Shown piece after piece: positions 26,372 through 35,268 of a stretch of DNA of 64,000 nt. Positions within the stretch are counted from its first letter, which is position 1. Every line of letters starts with the position of its first letter. The translations under genes and the position numbers were made by a program. Where the stretch lies: contig JAQUIJ010000008.1 in assembly GCA_028683385.1 (NCBI GenBank), positions 186,001 to 250,000 of the forward strand, read 5' to 3'. This DNA is from Prolixibacteraceae bacterium. Lineage in GTDB: Bacteria; Bacteroidota; Bacteroidia; Bacteroidales; Prolixibacteraceae. Below the pieces are notes generated by a model, which saw only the letters and a list, made by a program, of their open reading frames with translations, ran no database searches and was not told the DNA's origin.

Positions 26372-26747
26372 ACAGCCCTTCGTCGCGAATCAGCATCAGG
26401 ATTGAAGAATGTGGCAGAATGATGAATTTTTCTTTGTTGAATTCAATTTCCCATCCGCTCTTATTGAGGTAAACTGCCAGGTCGCCCGCTTTGGCCTGAA
26501 GTGGAACATACTGAACTTGATCCTTCTTTTCTTTCCACGGTTCGTCAGCATCAGTCATGGCCGGAATGGGGTAGCCCGGACCAACTTTGACAATGTAACC
26601 GCTTTGTGTTTTTTCATTTTCCTGAACATTGGGAGGTAAGTACAATCCTGAGGCTGTTTGGCCTTTGGGGTTTTTGGGGCGTATAAGTACACGGTCGCCA
26701 ATCAGTATAAATTTATCCAGATCTTTTTCTTCAATAATAAGTGACAT
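26364..26747 (-). CDS. GroES-like co-chaperonin domain protein
   Basis: A 127-residue protein with a Cpn10-type fold: ILIGDRVLIRPKNPKGQTASGLYLPP is the typical GroES N-terminal strand and mobile loop region, and AGDLAVYLNKSGWEIEFNKEKFIILPHSSILMLI is the C-terminal barrel strand. It is about 30 residues longer than GroES because of an insertion around KVGPGYPIPAMTDADEPW. It is not next to groEL, so it is probably a divergent paralogue and not the housekeeping GroES. The start at 26747 (MSLIIEEKDLDKF) is preferred over 26774. Confidence 0.78.
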   Translation of the reverse strand: MSLIIEEKDLDKFILIGDRVLIRPKNPKGQTASGLYLPPNVQENEKTQSGYIVKVGPGYPIPAMTDADEPWKEKKDQVQYVPLQAKAGDLAVYLNKSGWEIEFNKEKFIILPHSSILMLIRDEGLFE

Positions 26748-26963
26748 TCGGATTTTGTTTTGACTTTGTGACAAAGATAAGACAATCGGGTTTATTCATT
26801 CTCTTTTCAGATCTTTTATAACTCTTTTTTAAACCCAAATTCTATTTATTCAATGCAAAACGTTATTTGTTTTATATGACATTTTAAAATATTTCAAATT
26901 CCTAAATTTTTAATTGTCAATAAATCAGTATTTTATATTTATGCTGAAAAATATTTTAAAAAT

Positions 26964-26994
26964 ATATGGTACTATGTGTTGCATGGTATCATAT
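26964..26994. promoter_or_regulatory. Candidate PadR operator
   Basis: ATATGGTACTA (26964-26974) and TGGTATCATAT (26984-26994) are inverted with 9 of 11 matches around a 9-base centre. The site overlaps the -33 region of the promoter proposed for the PadR gene at 27162, which is where autorepression by a PadR dimer would act. The rest of the 414-base spacer 26748-27161 is AT-rich with no other gene visible. Confidence 0.5.
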
Positions 26995-27010
26995 AAAAGA
27001 TATATATTTG
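26979..27010 (+). promoter_or_regulatory. Promoter for the PadR-PspC operon
   Basis: TTG at 26979-26981 and TATATTTG at 27003-27010 fit the Bacteroidota -33/TAnnTTTG pattern with a slightly long 21-base spacing. A roughly 140-base leader follows, ending in an unusually strong Shine-Dalgarno stretch GAGGAGGAG at 27146-27154, 7 bases before the ATG; most genes here have none. Confidence 0.5.
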
Positions 27011-27161
27011 CAGTACAAATAACAATGCAACGAAAGGTATAGGTTTAAAAAAAGAACTATACAGTTTGTAACCAAAACAAAAAACTGATGTCATAGGAAT
27101 TGAGAACAAACTTTTAAAAACAGAAAACCAAAAAACAATAAAACTGAGGAGGAGAAAAATC

Positions 27162-27491
27162 ATGAAACTGGAAAACACAAAAGCACAAATGAGAAAAGGG
27201 GTACTCGAATACTGTATTCTATCGGTTCTTGAGAACAAACCTCTTTATGTCAGCGACATTATTCAAAATCTGGAAAGGTCGGAATTGGTTGTTGTGGAAG
27301 GCACACTTTACCCAATGCTGACCCGGCTGAAAAACGAAGGCTACCTTGGATATCATTGGGAAGAATCGTTTCAGGGGCCACCACGAAAGTATTACGAACT
27401 AACTGAGCCGGGAAAACTATTCCTGACAGAACTTGGGAAATTCTGGAAGGAATTGGTTGACGCTGTTTTTCGGATTAACAGTCAGCAATAG
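27162..27491 (+). CDS. PadR family transcriptional regulator
   Basis: A 109-residue winged-helix repressor. The PadR motif is clear: KGVLEYCILSVLENKPLYVSDI, then VVEGTLYPMLTRLKNEGYLG as recognition helix and wing, and GPPRKYYELTEPGKLFLTEL. The C-terminal dimerisation helix is short, as in the small PadR subfamily. It leads an operon with two PspC-domain genes and is preceded by a strong Shine-Dalgarno sequence and an inverted repeat likely to be its own operator. The ligand or stress sensed is unknown. Confidence 0.92.
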   Translation: MKLENTKAQMRKGVLEYCILSVLENKPLYVSDIIQNLERSELVVVEGTLYPMLTRLKNEGYLGYHWEESFQGPPRKYYELTEPGKLFLTELGKFWKELVDAVFRINSQQ

Positions 27492-27539
27492 ATCAAAGTA
27501 ATCAAAAGAGAATCAGAAACAATTTAAACAATAGAAACC

Positions 27540-29120
27540 ATGAAAAAGACATTCACAATAAACATTAGCGGGAGCGTTTTCCACATCGAAGAAGATGCTT
27601 TTGAAAAACTACAGGATTATCTGCAACTGTTGAATCGCTTTTTTGAAACCCAGAAAGGTGGGCAGGAAATTTTGCAGGATATTGAATCGCGCATTGCTGA
27701 ACTGCTTCAGGAAAAAATAAACGAAGGACAGGGCGCTGTGACGAACGAATGGGTTGACGAAGTGATGCAACGAATGGGAACCCCTGAAGATTTTATGGAT
27801 CAGGAAGAAACCGAAAATACTGAAACTTCAGCAAAAGAATTGAAAGTCGAAAAAACGAAGAGACGACTGTATCGCGATGGTGAAAGCCGCGTTTTGGGTG
27901 GAGTTTGTTCCGGAATGAGCGCCTATTTCAACATCGATCCAGTATTTCTCCGGATACTTTTTGTATTGCTGGTTTTCGTTGGAGTTGGGGTATCGGCTAT
28001 CGTTTACCTGATTTTATGGATTGTGGTTCCAAAAGCACGCACGACCGCTCAACGACTGGAAATGCGGGGTGAGGACGCCACAATTTCGAACATCCAAAAG
28101 ACCGTTCAGGAAGAAGTGAATGAAGTAAAGAACAGTTTTTCGAAAATGAATCGTTCGGAATCGGTTCAAAAAGGTAAAGATCTTGCAAATAAAGCAGGAC
28201 AAGCTACAGTTCAGGTTGCTAAAGGTTTAGGGCGGCTTGTGGCAGTCTTCTTCGGAAGTTTATTTATTCTGACTGGATTTGTTGGATTTATAGCTGCAAT
28301 GGTTTCGCTTGCAGTTGGCGGTTCTGTATTTCACAGTTCGGTTTCAGGAATGAACTCTGGTGTTGATTTAAGCGGATTTTTAGGCTATGTGGTTAGTCCT
28401 GGATTGGTAAGTGTATCTATTTTATTGATGGTTTTGTTAATCGGTATCCCTTTGCTGGCGATCCTTTTTGTCGGAACCAAATTGGTTTTCAGGTACAAAA
28501 CAAATAATAAATTGATAGGCCTAGGCGCTTTTGGAATCTGGTTGTTGGCTTTGGTTGCAATGATTGGAGTCACTGCTGGTCAGGTCAATAATTTCAGCCA
28601 GAAAAACACCATTTCTTCAGCGAAACAGCTTAATTGCCAGAATGTCAAAACTATTCGAATCGAACTTGGGACTTCACCTGAAAGTGTTGAAAATGATTCG
28701 GATGTGCGATTCGATGATTTTACGCTGATCAAATCGAATGGAGAAAATGTATTGGTCGGAAACCCAAGTCTTCGTATAGAACCGACTACTGCACCTGACT
28801 TTTCGGTAGTGATCAGCAAACATGCCCGTGGACGAAATGCCGCAGAAGTACAAAATAACCTGAATTTGATTCAGTACGAATTTACGAGCAAGGATTCCAC
28901 GCTGACACTCAATCGGTTTTTTAACATCGGAAATCAGGCCAAATGGAGAAAGCAAGAGGTTCAAATTATCCTAAAAGTTCCGGTTGGCAAACAGGTTTAT
29001 CTGGGTAATGATTTGGATCAGTTGCATTTCGATTTCGATAATGTGAATAACATTTGGTCGAAGGAAATGACAGGTAAAACCTGGGCAATGACTCCCGAAG
29101 GACTTTCGATAAAAGAATAA
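27540..29120 (+). CDS. PspC domain membrane protein
   Basis: A 526-residue protein with an N-terminal ~100-residue soluble region, a PspC domain at about 107-170 (RRLYRDGESRVLGGVCSGMSAYFNIDP then the hydrophobic FVLLVFVGVGVSAIVYLILW; quoted in pieces), three further membrane helices around 229-350, and a C-terminal beta-rich periplasmic or cytoplasmic domain. PspC proteins act in envelope-stress responses. It follows the PadR gene by 48 bases, and the arrangement PadR then PspC suggests a repressor-controlled membrane stress module. The C-terminal domain resembles adhesin-like DUF4097/beta-helical folds only vaguely. Confidence 0.82.
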   Translation: MKKTFTINISGSVFHIEEDAFEKLQDYLQLLNRFFETQKGGQEILQDIESRIAELLQEKINEGQGAVTNEWVDEVMQRMGTPEDFMDQEETENTETSAKELKVEKTKRRLYRDGESRVLGGVCSGMSAYFNIDPVFLRILFVLLVFVGVGVSAIVYLILWIVVPKARTTAQRLEMRGEDATISNIQKTVQEEVNEVKNSFSKMNRSESVQKGKDLANKAGQATVQVAKGLGRLVAVFFGSLFILTGFVGFIAAMVSLAVGGSVFHSSVSGMNSGVDLSGFLGYVVSPGLVSVSILLMVLLIGIPLLAILFVGTKLVFRYKTNNKLIGLGAFGIWLLALVAMIGVTAGQVNNFSQKNTISSAKQLNCQNVKTIRIELGTSPESVENDSDVRFDDFTLIKSNGENVLVGNPSLRIEPTTAPDFSVVISKHARGRNAAEVQNNLNLIQYEFTSKDSTLTLNRFFNIGNQAKWRKQEVQIILKVPVGKQVYLGNDLDQLHFDFDNVNNIWSKEMTGKTWAMTPEGLSIKE

Positions 29121-29197
29121 GGAGTGGTCTGTCTCAGTAATCAGTTAAAAACAAACGATAACAACAAAACAATAGAAACAATTTAAAACTTAAAATC

Positions 29198-29401
29198 ATG
29201 AAACGGTTAACACGCTCAAACGACAAATTAGTGGCTGGTGTAATCAGCGGAATTTCAAACTATGTAAATCCTGAACTTGACCCTGTATTTTTACGACTTG
29301 CATTTGCCTGGATTACCTTTTTCAATCCATACCTGATATTGGTATATTTCGGAATGGCTCTGATTCTTCCAAGGGAAACCGTAAGCTATAAGCAACAATA
29401 A
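29198..29401 (+). CDS. Small PspC domain protein
   Basis: A 67-residue protein that is essentially a bare PspC domain: KRLTRSNDKLVAGVISGISN followed by a hydrophobic helical pair FLRLAFAWITFFNPYLILVY. It is a short paralogue of the PspC region in the preceding gene, probably in the same operon (77-base gap), and is followed by a terminator. Confidence 0.85.
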   Translation: MKRLTRSNDKLVAGVISGISNYVNPELDPVFLRLAFAWITFFNPYLILVYFGMALILPRETVSYKQQ

Positions 29402-29411
29402 TTAAATAAAG

Positions 29412-29435
29412 AACCGGTTAAAACCGGTTTTTTTT
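29412..29435 (+). terminator. Rho-independent terminator of the PadR-PspC operon
   Basis: AACCGGTT (29412-29419) and AACCGGTT (29422-29429), itself palindromic, form an 8-bp stem with a minimal loop, followed by a run of T to 29435. It starts 11 bases after the small PspC gene. Confidence 0.85.
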
Positions 29436-29550
29436 ATGAATGGAAAATTTATCGAACATAAATCTAATTGCGTGTAATGTTATCCATCGTTCCGGTACAA
29501 ATGAACACAAATAGGTACTGAATATTAACTAATATTAAGAAGGACAACAA

Positions 29551-29579
29551 TTGATGGCAGGTTTTATCCGTTATCTTTG
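29551..29579 (+). promoter_or_regulatory. Promoter for the S41 protease gene
   Basis: TTG at 29551-29553, 18 bases, then TATCTTTG at 29572-29579 fits the Bacteroidota housekeeping pattern. It lies 80 bases before the S41 protease start, downstream of the PspC terminator. Confidence 0.55.
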
Positions 29580-29658
29580 TTATTCAAATAAATTTGAGAT
29601 TGGTTTGGAGTTGAATGGATTTTGATTAGGATACCAATCCGATTTAATACATACAATT

Positions 29659-31356
29659 ATGAGATTTAAATATAAAATAGCAGGTATTTCGATTTTGTTG
29701 GGGTTAATGGTGGTTGCAGGTGTTGGCGAATTGAAAGCACAAGAAGTTCAGGATAACGCCATGAAATTTGGCCGGTTGCTTCGGTTAGTGGATAGCTACT
29801 ATGTTGATTCAACAAAAATTGGTGATCTTACAGAAAAAGCCATCGTTGAGGTTTTGCGAAACCTGGATCCCCACTCGGTTTATATCTCGAAAGAGGAAGT
29901 AGAAAAAATGAATGAGCCACTTCAGGGTAACTTTGAAGGAGTCGGTATTTCGTTTAATGTTTTTCGCGATACGTTAATGGTTGTAACTACCATTCCTGGT
30001 GGCCCTTCTGAAAAAGTTGGACTTCGGGCAGGCGACCGGATCGTTCAGGTAGATGCGAAAAAAATAGCATCGATTGGTCTGAAAAATACTGATGTGTACG
30101 ACTTATTGCGTGGTAAAAAGGGTACAAAGGTTGATTTGAAAATCAAACGTAAAGGAGAGCTTAACATTTTGGATTTTACCGTTATTCGCGATAAAATTCC
30201 AATCAACAGTCTTGATGCATCGTATATGCTTAATGAGAATACCGGATACATTAAATTGAATAAGTTCTCGGCCACTACAACCAGCGAATTTTACGATGCG
30301 ATTAAGGCGTTAAAATCCAGCTCTAAATTAAATAGTTTGGTTTTGGATTTACGCGGAAATGGCGGTGGTTATCTGACCGCAGCCATCGAATTAGCTGATC
30401 AGTTTTTAACAGCCTATAAACTGGTTGTTTATACTTCAGGGCTTCATGCTGAGAAAAAAGAATACAGCGCAACTCCGTTGGGGGAACTGGAACAGGGAAA
30501 ACTGATCGTGTTAATCGATGAAGGTTCCGCTTCAGCCAGCGAAATCGTATCGGGTGCCATTCAGGATTGGGATCGTGGTGTTTTGATTGGCCGTCGTTCT
30601 TACGGAAAAGGATTGGTTCAACAGCCATTCCCATTGACCGATGGTTCGATGATTCGATTGACAACAGCGCATTATTATACACCAAGTGGCCGATGCATTC
30701 AAAAGCCATATACTGATGGTGTTGAAGCCTATCAGAAGGATTATATGCACCGCATTGAGAATGGTGAACTTTTCTCGAAAGACAGCGTCGTTCAGAACAA
30801 TACTGAAAAGTTTTTGACCAAAACAACTAAACGTACAGTTTATGGCGGTGGCGGTATTATGCCCGATTTGTTTATCCCGCTTGATACTTCAAAATATTAC
30901 ATTTACTACAATACGCTGAATCGCAAAAATGTGGTGTACACCGGTGTCCTCGATATTATGGATGCCAATCGCGACGCTTTCAAGCAGAAATATACAGATT
31001 TCAAAACTTTTAGCGACAAGTTCGAGGTGACTGACGAAATGGTTGATAAAATCATTGCTGCAGGTGATAAAATTGATGCTGATAAGTTAATTGACGACGG
31101 AGATGGTAATCTGGTTGAGGCAAAGCCAGAGAAAAATCCGATTGAGTTGAAGAAAGTGAGCGTTAAACCTGATCAAAAAAGTATTGATTTTGCTCGTCCT
31201 TTACTGAAAAAACAAATGAAAGGCTTGATTGCCCGCGATCTTTTCTCAATTAGTGAATATTTCCAGATTATGAATGGCGACGATGAAGCGATTAAAAAAG
31301 CAGTTGAGGTAATCAACAAAAGGGGAGAGTACGAAAGGATTCTGTCTGGAAAATAA
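29659..31356 (+). CDS. S41 family C-terminal processing peptidase
   Basis: Periplasmic tail-specific protease of 565 residues. A signal peptide precedes cleavage after LKAQ (about residue 28). A PDZ domain lies around 88-170 (NFEGVGISFNVF, PSEKVGLRAGDRI). The catalytic Ser is in DEGSASASEIVSGA and the Lys of the dyad in RRSYGKGLVQ, both at family spacing. A C-terminal region of ~180 residues with a helical tail follows. Substrates are probably envelope proteins. It stands as its own transcription unit between a terminator and pnuC. Confidence 0.94.
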   Translation: MRFKYKIAGISILLGLMVVAGVGELKAQEVQDNAMKFGRLLRLVDSYYVDSTKIGDLTEKAIVEVLRNLDPHSVYISKEEVEKMNEPLQGNFEGVGISFNVFRDTLMVVTTIPGGPSEKVGLRAGDRIVQVDAKKIASIGLKNTDVYDLLRGKKGTKVDLKIKRKGELNILDFTVIRDKIPINSLDASYMLNENTGYIKLNKFSATTTSEFYDAIKALKSSSKLNSLVLDLRGNGGGYLTAAIELADQFLTAYKLVVYTSGLHAEKKEYSATPLGELEQGKLIVLIDEGSASASEIVSGAIQDWDRGVLIGRRSYGKGLVQQPFPLTDGSMIRLTTAHYYTPSGRCIQKPYTDGVEAYQKDYMHRIENGELFSKDSVVQNNTEKFLTKTTKRTVYGGGGIMPDLFIPLDTSKYYIYYNTLNRKNVVYTGVLDIMDANRDAFKQKYTDFKTFSDKFEVTDEMVDKIIAAGDKIDADKLIDDGDGNLVEAKPEKNPIELKKVSVKPDQKSIDFARPLLKKQMKGLIARDLFSISEYFQIMNGDDEAIKKAVEVINKRGEYERILSGK

Positions 31357-31376
31357 AAGGTGGTGAGAAAATAATG

Positions 31377-31440
31377 TTGCGTGTTGCGCGATACGGGTTC
31401 CGAGGAAAACCCGCAACCTGTAACCTGCAACCCGTAACTT
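31377..31440. repeat. Junction repeat before pnuC
   Basis: Contains GTTGCGTGTTGCGCG, an inverted pair CGGGTT (31394-31399)/AACCCG (31408-31413), then CGCAACCTGTAACCTGCAAC and CCCGTAACTT. It shares its vocabulary with the copies at 7300-7335 and 36445-36488. It extends to within 11 bases of the pnuC ATG. Confidence 0.6.
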
Positions 31441-31450
31441 GAAATTTTTT

Positions 31451-32047
31451 ATGGAACTAATAATTAAATGGCTTTCAGGAAACTACATTGAACTCCTGGG
31501 AGCCATTTTAGGTATTGCCTATATCTTCTTCTCCATCCGGCAAAGCATACTCACATGGCCGGTTGGTTTGTTGACATCAATTTTGTATGTCTGGGTGTTT
31601 TTTGTGTCGAAGCTGTATGCCGACATGGGCTTGCAGATGTATTATGTGGTAGTCAGCATTTATGGCTGGTACGAGTGGTTACGCGGAAATAAATCGAATC
31701 ATTCAGAACCCTTAAAAGTGAGTCGTCTTTCTGTGAAATTGGGAGTTGCCCTTTCAATTGTCAGTTTGTTCCTCTTTGTCCTGATTTGGTATATCCTGAA
31801 AAACTACACCGATTCGCCTGTTCCGATGGCTGATGGTTTTGCAACTGCGCTTAGCATTGTGGCTACCTGGATGCTTGCCCGCAAAATTCTGGAGCATTGG
31901 CTGGTCTGGATTTTTGTGGATGCCTTTTCTGTTGGATTGTTCTGGTATAAAGATCTCCTACCAACAGTTATTCTGTTTGTCGTATACACGGTTATGGCTT
32001 ATATCGGTTATCGTGAATGGAAACAAGAGTTAAATGTTGAGCAATAA
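31451..32047 (+). CDS. pnuC: PnuC-like nicotinamide riboside transporter
   Basis: Inner-membrane facilitator for vitamin B3 precursors. About seven membrane helices; the PnuC signatures are NYIELLGAILGIAYIFFSIR, WPVGLLTSILYVWVFF, YVVVSIYGWYEWLRG and WIFVDAFSVGLFWYKDL. The ATG at 31451 is preferred to a TTG at 31439 that lies in the junction repeat, giving 198 residues. The next gene encodes a NadR-type kinase, so uptake is coupled to phosphorylation, the known trapping logic of PnuC systems. Confidence 0.92.
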   Translation: MELIIKWLSGNYIELLGAILGIAYIFFSIRQSILTWPVGLLTSILYVWVFFVSKLYADMGLQMYYVVVSIYGWYEWLRGNKSNHSEPLKVSRLSVKLGVALSIVSLFLFVLIWYILKNYTDSPVPMADGFATALSIVATWMLARKILEHWLVWIFVDAFSVGLFWYKDLLPTVILFVVYTVMAYIGYREWKQELNVEQ

Positions 32048-32095
32048 GCCTCCTTTGTCGCGAACTCTTGTACTTTTGTATTTCACACTGCATCA

Positions 32096-32632
32096 ATGAA
32101 TAATCCGAAACAAATACGAATTGCTGTAACTGGTCCTGAATCGACTGGAAAATCAACATTAAGCCAACAATTGGCTAAAGAGTTTAATGGCCAGTTTATT
32201 CCTGAATTTGCACGGGAATATATCGGGAAGTTACCGCATCATTACACTTTCGACGATGTTGAAGCCATCGCAAAAGCTCAGGTTGAACAATATCGGTTAA
32301 CAAAAAGCAGCTCCGATAATATCTTTTTTTTCGATACCTGGCTTATCATTACCAAAGTATGGTTTATCTGGTCTTTTCAGAAAATGCCGGAATGGTTAGA
32401 TCTAGAAATTCGCAACTGCAAGATGGACTTGTTTTTGCTTTGCCGACCCGATTTGCCCTGGGAGGCCGATCCTGTTCGCGAAAATGGCGGCGAGAATCGG
32501 CTTAAGCTGTTTGAACTTTACATCGAAGAATTGAAACATTATGGTTTTAACTTTGTTGAAATCGGCGGTGTGGGAGAGGAGCGCTTAAATAATGCAATTG
32601 ATGCCGTACGCAATTTTTATCAGATGCAATAA
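32096..32632 (+). CDS. NadR-type ribosylnicotinamide kinase-like ATPase
   Basis: A 178-residue P-loop protein: ITGPESTGKSTLS-like VTGPESTGKSTLSQQL at residues 10-26, FIPEFAREYIGKLPHHYTFDD, FFDTWLIITKVWF and the lid region RENGGENRLKLFELYIEEL. This matches the C-terminal kinase domain of NadR without its nucleotidyltransferase or HTH domains. It lies 48 bases after pnuC, so it probably phosphorylates imported nicotinamide riboside to NMN. Confidence 0.85.
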   Translation: MNNPKQIRIAVTGPESTGKSTLSQQLAKEFNGQFIPEFAREYIGKLPHHYTFDDVEAIAKAQVEQYRLTKSSSDNIFFFDTWLIITKVWFIWSFQKMPEWLDLEIRNCKMDLFLLCRPDLPWEADPVRENGGENRLKLFELYIEELKHYGFNFVEIGGVGEERLNNAIDAVRNFYQMQ

Positions 32633-32760
32633 AACTTTCAGCAGTTTGAGTTTGAATTCATCACTAAATATTTGATTTTTGCTGAATATCAAATTTCATT
32701 CGAATTTCATGTTAGTAGTGAAAATGAAAACAGTTATTAATCGTAATAAATTCCTGTAAA

Positions 32761-33690
32761 ATGTCTTCCGAAATAAATATTGAACACAAAGTGCGGAGTG
32801 CCGTTGAGCAATTGGCCAATCAGGATTCTTTAAATCTGGTATGCCACGAACACCGCATTGGCGAACCATTGCCGTCAATCGAAAAGCTGAATAAGTTTGT
32901 TGGAATTGTCCGCGAGATTTTGTTCCCGGGATATTTCGGGAATACGAGTTTGCGTTCGAATACGATCAAACATTATATCGGTGTATATATTGATGAGCTG
33001 TTTGAACTTCTTTCGGAACAGATTCTGGCAGGTTTATGTTTTACCTGTGCTAATCCGGAGCAGGTCGATATGCAGGAACGGTCGAAGTTTGCGCAGGGAT
33101 TAGCATCTGATTTTATTTCTTTTTTACCCGAAATCCGCAGATTACTCATTACCGATGTTGAAGCTGCATATCTGGGCGATCCGGCTGCCAATAGCCAAAG
33201 CGAGGTTATATATTGCTACCCAACCATTCGGGCAATTATCAACCACAGGGTGGCTCATCAATTACTTAATTTGGGAGTTCCGCTTATTCCCCGAATCATT
33301 TCAGAAATGGGTCATTCCGAAACTGGCATCGATATTCATCCGGGGGCACAAATTGATGAAGCATTTACAATTGATCACGGAACGGGTGTGGTAATTGGCT
33401 CAACTTGTATCATTGGCAAAAATGTGAAACTCTATCAGGGAGTAACACTGGGAGCAAAAAGTTTTCCGCTCGATAAAGATGGGAATCCAATTAAAGGTAT
33501 TCCTCGTCACCCAATCGTTGAGGATAATGTGATTATTTATGCTCAGGCAACCATTTTAGGCCGGATTCGGATTGGAGCCAATTCAGTAATCGGAGGTAAC
33601 GTGTGGGTAACCAGTAGCTTGCCGCCAAATTCAAAACTCGTTCAGTCGAAAGCCAAAGAAACTGATTTCAGCGACGGAGCCGGAATTTAA
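32761..33690 (+). CDS. cysE: Serine O-acetyltransferase
   Basis: Acetylates L-serine to O-acetylserine for cysteine synthesis. Of 309 residues, the N-terminal ~170 are helical; the C-terminal half is a left-handed beta-helix with hexapeptides. Key segments are IHPGAQIDEAFTIDHGTGVV with the catalytic Asp/His, GVTLGAKSF, and RHPIVEDNVIIYAQATILG. The long N-terminus matches the Bacteroidota-type SAT rather than the short E. coli one. It abuts a Crp-family regulator gene (1-base gap). Confidence 0.92.
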   Translation: MSSEINIEHKVRSAVEQLANQDSLNLVCHEHRIGEPLPSIEKLNKFVGIVREILFPGYFGNTSLRSNTIKHYIGVYIDELFELLSEQILAGLCFTCANPEQVDMQERSKFAQGLASDFISFLPEIRRLLITDVEAAYLGDPAANSQSEVIYCYPTIRAIINHRVAHQLLNLGVPLIPRIISEMGHSETGIDIHPGAQIDEAFTIDHGTGVVIGSTCIIGKNVKLYQGVTLGAKSFPLDKDGNPIKGIPRHPIVEDNVIIYAQATILGRIRIGANSVIGGNVWVTSSLPPNSKLVQSKAKETDFSDGAGI

Positions 33691-33691
33691 A

Positions 33692-34255
33692 ATGACAGAA
33701 CTTATTGAATTCATAAATCGCTTTGTTGAACTTGATTCAGAAACAGAACAAGCTATACTTGACTATTTCAAAACGGAAGTTTACGAGAAAAATGAATTTA
33801 TTTTCGAAGAAGGGAAAATATGCACCAAAGTAAGTTTTCTCAAATCAGGATTAGTTCGTAAATTTTACATTAATGACGGTCAGGATGTTACGAGTTGGAT
33901 TTACTTTGGTAGCCAATGGCTGACTTCGATGACCAGCTTTTTCGAACAGAAACCTTCGTTTGAAAATTTTCAGACTTGCGAAAAGACCGTACTTTATTCC
34001 CTGTCGTATGCTGATGAGCAACGGCTTCTGGAATATCCGCTATTCGCGAAGTTTCACATCAAGATGCTCAGACAATATTTAGCTTCACTTAACGAATTCC
34101 ATCACAAATATAAATTGATGAATGCCCACGAGAAGTATTCGTACCTGCTGACTTATTTTCCTGAAATTGTAAAGAAAGCCAAGCTTAAGCACATTGCATC
34201 ATTGATGGATGTAAGCCAAGAGACTCTGAGCCGTATCCGCGCATCGATTAATTGA
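33692..34255 (+). CDS. Crp/Fnr family transcriptional regulator
   Basis: A 187-residue protein with an N-terminal cyclic-nucleotide-binding-type beta-roll (YEKNEFIFEEGKICTKVSFL, KSGLVRKFYINDGQDVTSWI) and a C-terminal helical region ending in a degenerate helix-turn-helix, LKHIASLMDVSQETLSRIRA. The phosphate-binding cassette of true cAMP receptors is not recognisable, nor are Fnr cysteines. Many Bacteroidota carry such small Crp-like proteins. It begins 1 base after cysE and is probably co-transcribed. Confidence 0.85.
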   Translation: MTELIEFINRFVELDSETEQAILDYFKTEVYEKNEFIFEEGKICTKVSFLKSGLVRKFYINDGQDVTSWIYFGSQWLTSMTSFFEQKPSFENFQTCEKTVLYSLSYADEQRLLEYPLFAKFHIKMLRQYLASLNEFHHKYKLMNAHEKYSYLLTYFPEIVKKAKLKHIASLMDVSQETLSRIRASIN

Positions 34256-34320
34256 CATTACATCAAATAAACTCTTTTTTATTTAAGCAACATTTGCACT
34301 TTTAACTTAACAGAAATGCT

Positions 34321-35100
34321 ATGATTTCGAAAAGTGCAATAATTGGCAAAAGTGCCCGGATTGGAAAGAATGTTCAGATTGGAAACTTCACGACAATTGA
34401 TGACGATGTTGTTATCGGCGATAATACCTGGATTGGCAACTATGTCAATATTCAAAACGGAGCCAGAATTGGTGAAAAATGCCAAGTTTACGCAAGTGCA
34501 GTGATCGCCGGAAATCCACAGGATCTTAAATTTAAAGGCGAATACACAACTCTGGAGATTGGAAACAATACTATTATTCGTGAATTTGTCACCATCAACA
34601 AAGGAACAGCTTCAAGGGGAAAAACAGTTATAGGACACAACAACCTGATCATGGCAAATTCGCACATTGGACACGACTGTGTGATAGGCGATCATTGTGT
34701 GATTGGGTTTAATGTTGGGATGGCCGGCGAGGTTATTGTATCAGATTGGGCAAATATCAGCGGATTAACTGGGATTCATCAGTTTTCAAGGATTGGCGCT
34801 CATGCAATGGTCGGTGGGCTCAGCAAAATTGTGAAAGATATTCCGCCGTATGTAATTGCTGCGCGAGATCCACTGACTTACGAAGGAATAAACTCGATCG
34901 GATTAAATCGCAGAGGATTCGAGGCCAGTAAAATCAACGAGTTGAAAGAGATTTACCGGATAATTTTTCAGGAGGGAAGAAACATATCTCTGGCGCTTGA
35001 ACTGATTGAAACTAACTTTAAAATGACTCCGGAACGGGATGAAATCATTCGTTTTATCCGAAACTCGACCCGTGGAATAATTAAAGGTTGTAAGGAATAG
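34321..35100 (+). CDS. lpxA: LpxA-like acyl-ACP--UDP-GlcNAc O-acyltransferase
   Basis: First step of lipid A assembly in its family. The 259-residue protein is a left-handed beta-helix of hexapeptides (ISKSAIIGKSARIGKNVQIG and onward) with the LpxA core: IAGNPQDLKFKGEYTTLEIG, the catalytic His H118 in SHIGHDCVIG, GLTGIHQFSRIGAHAMVGG and the C-terminal NSIGLNRRGF...FIRNSTRGI helical part. It stands alone, away from lpxD, lpxC-fabZ or lpxB, so it may be a second copy with another substrate; the motifs alone cannot separate these cases. Confidence 0.85.
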   Translation: MISKSAIIGKSARIGKNVQIGNFTTIDDDVVIGDNTWIGNYVNIQNGARIGEKCQVYASAVIAGNPQDLKFKGEYTTLEIGNNTIIREFVTINKGTASRGKTVIGHNNLIMANSHIGHDCVIGDHCVIGFNVGMAGEVIVSDWANISGLTGIHQFSRIGAHAMVGGLSKIVKDIPPYVIAARDPLTYEGINSIGLNRRGFEASKINELKEIYRIIFQEGRNISLALELIETNFKMTPERDEIIRFIRNSTRGIIKGCKE

Positions 35101-35177
35101 AAACTTCTGCAAATATTTTAGACTTTTGTAGTGAATATAGAATCGTTGCATAACTTAAAATAGACAAATTGAAACGA

Positions 35178-35229
35178 ACATGTTGTACGGTAGTAAAAAC
35201 ACCGATGGAAATAATTTCCAACAACATGT
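35178..35229. repeat. Inverted repeat in the leader of the RlmL-like gene
   Basis: ACATGTTGT (35178-35186) pairs with ACAACATGT (35221-35229), and between and beside them GGAAAT/ATTTCC and GATGGAA/TTCCATC form further pairs. Its end is about 40 bases upstream of the start at 35269. It may be an RNA structure in the leader or another junction repeat. Confidence 0.5.
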
Positions 35230-35268
35230 GAGTTCCATCAGACAATTAAAAAAACAAATTCTCTACTG

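Noticed and set aside
26972-27238. Minus-strand open frame over the padR promoter
   Set aside because: Hydrophobic low-complexity translation of AT-rich DNA that overlaps the promoter, operator and padR start.
30323-30826. Antisense open frame of 167 codons within the S41 protease gene
   Set aside because: Product is low in coherent motifs and the opposite frame has clear PDZ and protease motifs.
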